This document shows positions 1-5,119 of a stretch of DNA of 23,723 nt, piece by piece. The DNA is from JALRAP01 sp046302815. GTDB taxonomy: Bacteria > Bacteroidota > Bacteroidia > AKYH767-A > OLB10. The stretch is taken from NCBI GenBank assembly GCA_046302815.1, contig JBKCHO010000121.1, forward strand, positions 1 through 23,723, written 5' to 3'. Numbering within the stretch: position 1 is the stretch's first letter; the number at the start of each line of letters is the position of its first letter. The notes below the pieces were generated by a model, which was given only the letters and a program-made list of their open reading frames with translations, had not been told where the DNA came from and did no database searches. The position numbers were made by a program, and so were the translations under genes.

Positions 1-116
1 TCGCACCGTTCGTGGACAAGCCACCCGCCGACTTATTGGTTTTTGATTTGAAAAGATGTATTCTACATAGGTTTAGAGCACCACCACCTACCACCACTAC
101 TCACCATTAAACTCCA

Positions 117-165
117 ACGCTGGCTGAGTAAGTGAGCGAAGCGAACGCATCGAAGCCAGGGAAGC
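117..165. repeat. REP-like hairpin repeat, copy 1 (degenerate)
   Basis: The segment begins ACGCTGGCTGAG and ends CGAAGCCAGGGAAGCG, so CTGGCT (120-125) can pair with AGCCAG (154-159) around a loop containing GAGCGAAGCGAACG. It shares its borders with the cleaner copy at 225-252. Repeats of the type CTGGCTGAG...TCGAAGCCAG are, as I recall, common between genes in Bacteroidota. Confidence 0.5.
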
Positions 166-224
166 GATTGTTTTTTTAATGTCCTCGCTACAGGCAAGGA
201 CTAGAAAGACAGAACAATCATCTA

Positions 225-252
225 CGCTGGCTGAGCTCGGTCGAAGCCAGCG
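225..252. repeat. REP-like hairpin repeat, copy 2
   Basis: CGCTGGCT (225-232) and AGCCAGCG (245-252) form a perfect 8-bp inverted repeat around a 12-nt loop that reads GAGCTCGGTCGA. It matches the borders of the copy at 117-165. There is no U-run on either side, so it is a repeat rather than an obvious terminator. Confidence 0.6.
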
Positions 253-302
253 AAACAAATCCTGTCAAATAAGAACGCTGATTGGGCGTCAAACCATATT
301 TT

Positions 303-364
303 ACTAAAAAATATAGGTATTTGGGGATTATAATCACTAAAAATATAGTATATTTGGTGATTAT
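303..364 (+). promoter_or_regulatory. Operator-like direct and inverted repeats over the ATPase start
   Basis: A unit of about 29 bp occurs twice, at 303-331 and 336-364, with a period of 33 bp. Within it TATTTGGGGATTAT (318-331) and TATTTGGTGATTAT (351-364) match at 13 of 14 positions. Between them GATTATAATC (326-335) is a perfect palindrome, and GTGATTAT also occurs on the minus strand at 330-337, so the sites alternate in orientation. The second copy overlaps the likely start codon at 363. The layout resembles a binding region for a regulator, possibly autoregulation, but no regulator is identified. Confidence 0.4.
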
Positions 365-1487
365 GATAAAAAGAACCCTTTCCCAAGTCCTTAAAAAACG
401 TTTTAATAAGGGTAAAGCCATATTGCTGCTTGGACCAAGGCAAGTGGGTAAAACGACCCTTTTGAGGGAGTCTTTAGCAAAGAAAGATTTTTTATTTCTA
501 GACGGTGATGACACGGAAATCCGTTCGTTGCTACGCAACGCAGGTAAATCCAAATTGATGGCGATAGTAGGAAACTACAAGTGGGTTTTTATTGATGAAG
601 CCCAACACATACCGGATATTGGACTAATTGCTAAAATCATTACCGACCAATTTAAGGACGTGCAATTGTTGATCAGCGGTTCATCTGCTCTTGAAATCAA
701 TCAATCGACTCAGGAGTCGCTCACCGGCAGAAAATTCGAATATCAGTTATTTCCCATCAGTTGGGAGGAATTTGAAGACCACGTTGGTTATGCTGAAGCA
801 TCTGCACAATTGGAGGAGCGGTTGATTTATGGAATGTACCCGGATGTGATAAACAATAGACATGATGCGCGTGAGGTGCTGAAACAACTCACGTCAAGTT
901 ATTTGTATAAGGACGTGCTTTCACTTACAGGAATCAAAAAGCCCGAAATATTGGAGAAGCTGCTCAAAGCGCTTGCATTACAGTTAGGGAATGAGGTTTC
1001 TTACAATGAACTTGCCAGCTTGGTTGAAATAGACAAAACAACCGTTTCAAAGTACATCGATCTTCTTGAAAAAGTATTCATCGTGTTTCGCTTAAACAGT
1101 TTTAGTAGGAATCAGCGAAATGAAATAAAGAGTAGTCGCAAAATTTATTTCTATGACAATGGAATTCGGAATATGGTCATAAATAATTTGAACTCTCTTG
1201 ATTTACGTATGGACAAAGGAGCTCTCTGGGAAAATTTTTTAATTTCAGAGAGAATCAAGTTGCAGGCATACCATCAATTGCATACTTCCAATTATTTCTG
1301 GCGAACGGTCCAGAAGCAAGAGATTGATTTTATTGAAGAAAAGGATGGTATACTGAATGCTTATGAATTCAAGTGGAACAGCAGAGGCAAGAAAAAAATA
1401 CCTGGTACTTTTTTGCAAGAATACAATGCCGAAGGAGTGGTAATCGACGTTAACAACTTCAGGACATTCGTAAGAAAAGCGACCTAG
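363..1487 (+). CDS. DUF4143-family AAA ATPase
   Basis: A 374-residue ATP-binding protein of the AAA_14/DUF4143 type. A Walker A motif GPRQVGKT lies at residues 24-31, a Walker B segment WVFIDEAQ puts Asp78-Glu79 in place, and LLISGSSALEI is the usual sensor-like strand that follows. The middle (about 210-265) looks like a winged-helix DUF4143 region (NELASLVEIDKTTVSKYIDLLEK). The end has the family's nuclease-like fold signature EIDFIEE...YEFKW, a PD-(D/E)XK-like arrangement whose activity is unproven. I chose ATG 363 because family members begin MIKRTL-like. An in-frame TTG at 282 would add 27 residues encoded by repeat and operator-like DNA. It stands alone among repeats. Such ATPases are scattered as accessory genes of unclear role, so I assign no pathway. 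Confidence 0.85.
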   Translation: MIKRTLSQVLKKRFNKGKAILLLGPRQVGKTTLLRESLAKKDFLFLDGDDTEIRSLLRNAGKSKLMAIVGNYKWVFIDEAQHIPDIGLIAKIITDQFKDVQLLISGSSALEINQSTQESLTGRKFEYQLFPISWEEFEDHVGYAEASAQLEERLIYGMYPDVINNRHDAREVLKQLTSSYLYKDVLSLTGIKKPEILEKLLKALALQLGNEVSYNELASLVEIDKTTVSKYIDLLEKVFIVFRLNSFSRNQRNEIKSSRKIYFYDNGIRNMVINNLNSLDLRMDKGALWENFLISERIKLQAYHQLHTSNYFWRTVQKQEIDFIEEKDGILNAYEFKWNSRGKKKIPGTFLQEYNAEGVVIDVNNFRTFVRKAT

Positions 1488-1537
1488 TTTTATATCGATG
1501 GGCGATTATGGTTTTTTCGCAGTTGCCCGTCCTTAAC

Positions 1538-1615
1538 AAAGGAACGCTGATTGGACACATAGCCACGGATTAGCACGAATTAAATGGTATTCGAAAATCA
1601 AATCCGCGTTCTCTC
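1538..1615. repeat. Palindromic intergenic element, copy 1
   Basis: It starts AAAGGAACGCTGATTGG, continues AGCCACGGATTAGCACG, then TGGTATTCGAAAATC and AAATCCGCGTT. It lacks most of the right arm present in the next two copies. The GGATT runs on the left are complementary to the AATCC runs on the right, giving an imperfect hairpin. Confidence 0.65.
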
Positions 1616-1623
1616 CTATGTCA

Positions 1624-1724
1624 AAAAGGAACGTTGGTTGGGCGGATAGCCACGGATAAAAACGGATTAAATTACTGCTGAAAATCAAATCCGCGTAAAT
1701 CCGCTAGATCCGTTTTATCCGTGT
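1624..1724. repeat. Palindromic intergenic element, copy 2 (most complete)
   Basis: The left arm is GGAACGTTGGTTGGGCGGAT, then AGCCACGGATAAAAACGG. The right arm is AAATCCGCGTAAATCCGC, then TAGATCCGTTTTATCCGTG. The reverse complement of the right arm reads CACGGATAAAACGGATC, so the two halves form a long imperfect palindrome. It encodes no protein. Confidence 0.7.
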
Positions 1725-1737
1725 TCAACCCTGCTTC

Positions 1738-1845
1738 CAAAAAGGAACGCTGATTCGGCGGATAGCCACGGATTATCACGGATTGAATGGTATTCGAAAA
1801 TCAAATCCGCGTTGATCCGCTGAATTTATAAGATCCGTGTGCCCG
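1738..1845. repeat. Palindromic intergenic element, copy 3
   Basis: It repeats the AAAGGAACGCTGATT border, the AGCCACGGATTATCACGG left arm, the TGGTATTCGAAAATC centre shared with copy 1, and AAATCCGCGTTGATCCGC on the right, ending ATCCGTGTGCCCG. The three copies lie head to tail with only a few bases between them. Confidence 0.7.
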
Positions 1846-1938
1846 CTTTTCTCTAAGTCTAAACCCCTCAAAATAAACGTTTAATATCATTTTCGAACTT
1901 GCGGATGTTTTATTTGAGAATTAATTTTACCATAGGGA

Positions 1939-1962
1939 GGGGTGCGAAGCGCCCCCTTTTTT
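1939..1962 (+). terminator. Rho-independent terminator-like hairpin
   Basis: GGGGTGC (1939-1945) pairs with GCGCCCC (1949-1955, one T-G pair) around a GAA loop, followed by C and six T (1957-1962). It points along the plus strand but lies about 450 bases beyond the ATPase stop, so either that transcript is long or the hairpin serves an unannotated transcript. Confidence 0.5.
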
Positions 1963-2180
1963 AGTTGAAAAAATCCGTTTTTACGGGCAAAACCCTATTG
2001 CACAGATTCTAAAAAATCCCTAACATTGTTCAATGAATTTCATGTTCGTTCCTCACAAAGTCGCTTTCTGACTGAGGTAGGGTTAATAACCTTGATTGAC
2101 TTAATAATGATGAACTCATTTATACATGTTGGCAGTAGGCCGTTGCGGAATGCGCTAGATGATGCATCCTAAAATACCCT

Positions 2181-2225
2181 CAATGACTATTGACTATTGA
2201 CTATTGACCAATGACCAATTACTAA
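2181..2225. repeat. Short tandem repeat of a TTGACTA-like heptamer
   Basis: The run CAATGACTATTGACTATTGA continues CTATTGACCAATGACCAATT, giving roughly six imperfect 7-base units. It ends just upstream of the LamG-protein start and supplies the in-frame TTG (2204) and ATG (2225) that I rejected as starts. Confidence 0.6.
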
Positions 2226-2248
2226 TGACTAAATCTAACCCAAATACC

Positions 2249-4471
2249 ATGAAAACAAAATCACTCGTTTTAATCCTATCACTGTTAGCATCCACTTCCC
2301 TCTTCTCCCAAATCCCATCCTATGTCTCCACTAACGGACTGGTAGGCTATTGGCCCTTCAACGGCAATGCAAATGATGCGAGTGGGAATGGGAATAATGG
2401 AACGGTGAATGGTGCTACGGTCACAACGGATAGGAATGGTAATGCCAATGGGGCGTATAGTTTTGATGGGGTGGATGATGAGTTTTCTATAGGGAATTCT
2501 AATTCTTTTGATAATCTAAGTCAAATGACAATTTCAATTTGGGTAAATTTCGCTAGTTTACCCAATTATCAGTCCGCTTTAGGAGGCCACAATCTTTTTA
2601 GTAAAATGGAGCCTGTTGGCGCTAATGCCACTGGCTCTTTCTCCATCTACACCGAATATGATTATGATGCTCTTAGGTTTGATACTAGAATCGGCGGTGG
2701 CAATCAAATAAATCTGAGGTTCGAGCCTTTTTCAACTTTTTTAACAACTAATACTTGGAATCACATAGTAGCTATTTATGATGGTTCTAAAAATAAAATT
2801 TACTGGAATGGTCAGTTGGTAGCTGTATCAAGTAATTCAGTTATTGGTTTAATTGATAATACTACTTTTGATATATATACAAGCAATGACTACCAAAACA
2901 TTGATAGATGGAATGGGAAAACGGATGAGATATCTTTGTGGAACCGAGCCCTTACCCAGCAAGAAATCACCGCCCTGTACCAATCCAACAACTGCAGTGT
3001 TCCAGCGTATGTGCCTACCAACGGACTCGTTGGCTATTGGCCCTTTTGCGGTAATGCGAATGATGTGAGCGGGAATGGGAATAATGGGGTTCTTAACAAT
3101 GGTGTTTCCAATTCAAATGATAGGTATGGCAATTCAAACTCCGCGTTCCTTTTCGATGGGGTAGATGATTACATTCAAACAATAAATGCTGGACCTAATG
3201 GCACTGGAATTTCTTTGTCTTATTGGTATAAAACTTCTGTTTTTATAAATAATGGAGCTAATTGCGCAAACATATTTAGCTACGGTGGCTCAAGTTGGGG
3301 CACCTTGTTTGAAGCGAACTTTAATCATTGGTCTGCTCAAACAACAGGACCCTGTTTTGGTCCATCAATGACTGCGGCTGGAACTCTGATAAGCCGAGGA
3401 GGTATTCCAATACCAGATTCCACTAAATGGCATCATGTTGTAATTGTTTTACCTTCTGGTGCCACGGACTTGAATGCAGTTAAATTCTATTTTGATGGCA
3501 TTGAGTTATTGGGAACATGTTCATTTGCCAATTACGGTGCACCCAACCTTAACATTGGAACAGCTAATCCTATCAGAATTGGTAGTGGATATCAATTAAA
3601 TGGAGTGAATTTTCAAGGTATCCTGGATGATATTGGCATTTGGAATCGCACCCTCACGCCGCTTGAAATCCAACAACTTTACAACTCTACACCGTGCACC
3701 AAACCCGCCATTGTAACCCTTGGCACCAGTGCCACTACGGTGCGTTGTCCCAATGATTCGGTTTCCATTTTTGTAGTGGAGCCTACCGGTCCGGGCTTGT
3801 TCTACGAGTGGTATCGCAACGGCACAGCACTTCCAACTGCCACGGCAAGCTCCATTACCGTGAGCGACATCGCCAAATACAAAGTAGCCGTGAGAACCGG
3901 TCCCGGAGTGGATTGTCAACGCATCTCAGGCATTGTTCAAACCACTACGGCCACTCCTCCTGTAATCACCATCACCGCTCCCAACGGCAACGCCTATTGT
4001 CCGGGCGATAGCGTTTTGCTGACTGCCACAGGTGCTACCGCCGGCTACAGCTACCAATGGAAACGCTTTGGTGTGGCCATACCCGGTGCTACCTCAGCCA
4101 ACTTCAACGCTACCCAAACGGGCAACTACCGTTGCGAAGTTACCAATGCAGGCGGTTGCATCAGCTTATCCAACATTATCGGCGTGACCAATGGCACCTC
4201 TTGCCGCGTCATGCAAGAACAACCAAGCGATGTGAGTGTCTATCCAAATCCTGCCAAGAACAGCTTCACGGTATCGTTCAACGACATCGGCAACGAGATT
4301 CCCGTTTCCATCGAACTTCGCAACCTGCAAGGCCAAATCATCGAAAACCGCATGCTGAATGGCATCACCGATGTGCAGTTCAACACCGGAAAGCTATCTC
4401 CATCCATGTACCTGGTGCGAATCATGCTGGAGAGTGGCGATGTGGTGGAGAAGAATGTGATGGTGGAGTAG
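2249..4471 (+). CDS. Secreted two-LamG, Ig-like, T9SS type A sorted protein
   Basis: A 740-residue exported protein. Residues 1-21 are a signal peptide (MKTKSLVLILSLLASTSLFSQ), which is why I start at ATG 2249 rather than at upstream TTG 2204 or ATG 2225, both inside a simple repeat. Two concanavalin-like LamG_3 domains follow (about 23-248 and 251-483). Each opens with LVGYWPF, then GNAND and SGNGNNG, and closes with WNR-LT-EI--LY. Two Ig-like domains with paired cysteines come next (about 487-565 and 571-645), then a type A sorting domain (663-740) with the VYPNPA motif and a VEKNVMVE end. It probably goes through the type IX machinery to the cell surface or medium, where LamG domains would bind glycans or other ligands; the ligand is unknown. 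The LamG cores look AT-richer than the borders and the Ig/CTD part. Confidence 0.88.
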   Translation: MKTKSLVLILSLLASTSLFSQIPSYVSTNGLVGYWPFNGNANDASGNGNNGTVNGATVTTDRNGNANGAYSFDGVDDEFSIGNSNSFDNLSQMTISIWVNFASLPNYQSALGGHNLFSKMEPVGANATGSFSIYTEYDYDALRFDTRIGGGNQINLRFEPFSTFLTTNTWNHIVAIYDGSKNKIYWNGQLVAVSSNSVIGLIDNTTFDIYTSNDYQNIDRWNGKTDEISLWNRALTQQEITALYQSNNCSVPAYVPTNGLVGYWPFCGNANDVSGNGNNGVLNNGVSNSNDRYGNSNSAFLFDGVDDYIQTINAGPNGTGISLSYWYKTSVFINNGANCANIFSYGGSSWGTLFEANFNHWSAQTTGPCFGPSMTAAGTLISRGGIPIPDSTKWHHVVIVLPSGATDLNAVKFYFDGIELLGTCSFANYGAPNLNIGTANPIRIGSGYQLNGVNFQGILDDIGIWNRTLTPLEIQQLYNSTPCTKPAIVTLGTSATTVRCPNDSVSIFVVEPTGPGLFYEWYRNGTALPTATASSITVSDIAKYKVAVRTGPGVDCQRISGIVQTTTATPPVITITAPNGNAYCPGDSVLLTATGATAGYSYQWKRFGVAIPGATSANFNATQTGNYRCEVTNAGGCISLSNIIGVTNGTSCRVMQEQPSDVSVYPNPAKNSFTVSFNDIGNEIPVSIELRNLQGQIIENRMLNGITDVQFNTGKLSPSMYLVRIMLESGDVVEKNVMVE

Positions 4472-4483
4472 GTAGCCTAAAAA

Positions 4484-4575
4484 AAGGGAACGCTGATTAA
4501 GCGGATTGTGCGGATTTAATTAGCTTACAAATCAAATCCATATTTATTAGTATGATCCGCTAAATATGCATTCCA
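4484..4575. repeat. Palindromic intergenic element, decayed copy 4
   Basis: It begins AAGGGAACGCTGATTAAGCG, followed by GATTGTGCGGATTTAATT and later AAATCAAATCC and GATCCGCTAAAT. The order of motifs matches the copies at 1538-1845, but the inner CACGGATTA block and the outer right arm are lost. Confidence 0.55.
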
Positions 4576-4593
4576 CTTTTCAATGATATTGAG

Positions 4594-4623
4594 AAAATAA
4601 AACGTCCGCCAATGGCGGACGTT
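4594..4623 (-). terminator. Terminator hairpin, duplicated copy
   Basis: AACGTCCGCC (4601-4610) and GGCGGACGTT (4614-4623) form a perfect 10-bp stem with a 3-nt loop. The A-rich tract at 4594-4600 gives the U-run on the minus strand. It lies downstream of the tRNA-Arg 3' fragment and is nearly identical to the terminator of the intact tRNA gene. Confidence 0.75.
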
Positions 4624-4634
4624 TGCTCTTAAAC

Positions 4635-4653
4635 CGGCGGACCCGAAGGGATT
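4635..4653 (-). pseudogene. tRNA-Arg 3'-end fragment
   Basis: The reverse complement reads AATCCCTTCGGGTCCGCCG: part of the T arm, the 3' acceptor strand, the discriminator base and a CCG in place of the encoded CCA. Together with the spacer and terminator it matches 4785-4824 of the intact locus with two differences in 40 bases (4614-4653). The rest of the tRNA is missing, so it is a remnant of a duplication. Confidence 0.75.
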
Positions 4654-4763
4654 ATTTGAATGAACCCTTGAGGTCGGTTTTGCAATAGCAAACACTAGCT
4701 GCTGGCGCAGCATTACTTTTATTTTACTTCCGGAATTTGGAAGCGAACTTCCATTCCTTCCGT

Positions 4764-4795
4764 AAAATAAAAACATCCGCCTTTGGCGGATGTTT
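4764..4795 (-). terminator. Rho-independent terminator of tRNA-Arg
   Basis: AAACATCCGCC (4771-4781) pairs with GGCGGATGTTT (4785-4795) through 11 bp with a 3-nt loop. The A-rich tract at 4764-4770 supplies the U-run in the minus-strand transcript. It starts 11 bases past the tRNA 3' end. Confidence 0.8.
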
Positions 4796-4805
4796 GCTCT
4801 TAAAC

Positions 4806-4882
4806 TGGCGGACCCGAAGGGATTCGAACCCCCAACCAACAGAACCGGAATCTGTCATTCTATCCAGTTGAACTACGGGTCC
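4806..4882 (-). tRNA. tRNA-Arg (anticodon CCG)
   Basis: The minus strand gives a complete 77-nt cloverleaf. The acceptor strands are GGACCCG and CGGGTCC. The D stem is GTTC/GAAT with GG in the loop. The anticodon stem ACAGA/TCTGT holds the loop TTCCGGT with CCG at positions 34-36. The variable loop is 5 nt, and the T arm is GGGGG/CCCTT around TTCGAAT. Discriminator G and CCA are encoded. It reads the codon CGG. No clear -7 box lies directly upstream, so it may be transcribed from the promoter at 5015-5022, through the broken copy at 4935-5001, and released by processing. That route is inference. Confidence 0.95.
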
Positions 4883-4934
4883 AGGTAACTTTTATCTAAT
4901 TCAAGAGCGCATTCAGTTATTTTTTTTTGACCCT

Positions 4935-5001
4935 CCCCCAACCAACAGTCCCGAATAATCGGGACGGAATCTGTCATTCTATCCAGTTGAACTACGGGTC
5001 C
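4935..5001 (-). pseudogene. Broken tRNA-Arg copy with a palindrome in the anticodon loop
   Basis: On the minus strand the 5' part (GGACCCGTAG through ACAGATTCC) is identical to the intact tRNA-Arg from acceptor strand to anticodon loop. GGTT of the anticodon loop and stem is replaced by a 17-base stretch that completes the perfect palindrome GTCCCGAATAATCGGGAC (4948-4965). Homology resumes with CTGTTGGTTGGGGG, then stops, so the T loop and 3' acceptor strand are gone. It cannot form a working tRNA. Confidence 0.8.
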
Positions 5002-5014
5002 AGGCAATGTGATG

Positions 5015-5022
5015 CAAATTTA
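5015..5022 (-). promoter_or_regulatory. -7 promoter box of the tRNA-Arg array
   Basis: TAAATTTG on the minus strand fits the Bacteroidota TAnnTTTG box exactly and sits 13 bases ahead of the 5' end of the broken tRNA copy. No TTTG -33 box is evident at the usual spacing. Confidence 0.45.
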
Positions 5023-5119
5023 GTGATTTTTATGCCAATCAGCCGACCTCGAAAGCTCTGATTCATAGATGATACGGAAATAAAAGTGGGTGCTTAAAAA
5101 TTAAAGGGCTGAGCTAAAA

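Larger units (their letters stand above)
1..362. other. Gene-free left end with hairpin repeats
   Basis: I see no credible gene here. The stretch holds two related hairpin repeats (117-165 and 225-252), a small imperfect hairpin at 181-201 (GTCCT/AGGAC arms), a short fragment (271-288) of the AACGCTGATT intergenic element that recurs at 1538-1845, and the operator-like repeats at 303-364. Minus-strand reading frames across 218-553 are shadows of the ATPase gene and the repeats. Confidence 0.6.
1488..2248. other. Gene-free stretch of intergenic repeats
   Basis: No gene is visible in these roughly 760 bases. The stretch contains three tandem copies of a palindromic element (1538-1845), an orphan terminator-like hairpin (1939-1962), and a simple heptamer-like TTGACTA repeat (2181-2225) directly ahead of the LamG-protein start. 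The remainder (1963-2180) is without recognisable signals. Confidence 0.6.
4472..5119. other. tRNA-Arg region between converging genes
   Basis: This stretch holds no protein gene. It contains a decayed copy of the palindromic element (4484-4575), two minus-strand terminator hairpins, a tRNA-Arg 3' fragment, an intact tRNA-Arg gene, a broken tRNA-Arg copy and a -7 promoter box. Small hairpins also lie at about 4679-4692 (TTTGC/GCAAA), 4698-4711 (GCTGC/GCAGC) and 4738-4753 (TGGAAG/CTTCCA). Confidence 0.7.

Noticed and set aside
282..362. N-terminal extension of the ATPase from a TTG codon
   Set aside because: These 27 codons are encoded by a repeat fragment and the 33-bp operator-like repeats, whereas the protein from ATG 363 begins as family members do.
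218..553. Minus-strand reading frames over the ATPase start
   Set aside because: They overlap the ATPase Walker A region in antisense and have no family signature.
1538..1845. Regularly spaced repeats that could pass for a CRISPR array
   Set aside because: The units are long, differ in length and sequence, are palindromic across their whole length and leave almost no unique spacer. A decayed copy sits elsewhere, and no cas gene is present.
2181..2225. Iterons of a replication origin
   Set aside because: The units are few and imperfect with no replication gene, DnaA-box cluster or AT-rich unwinding region beside them.
4525..4839. Minus-strand frame over the tRNA region
   Set aside because: Its sequence is translated from the tRNA, the terminators and their duplicated copies, which explains its internal repeat.
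4935..5001. A second functional tRNA-Arg, perhaps with an intron
   Set aside because: The T loop and 3' acceptor strand are absent and the anticodon bases are partly lost, so removal of the insert would not restore a tRNA.
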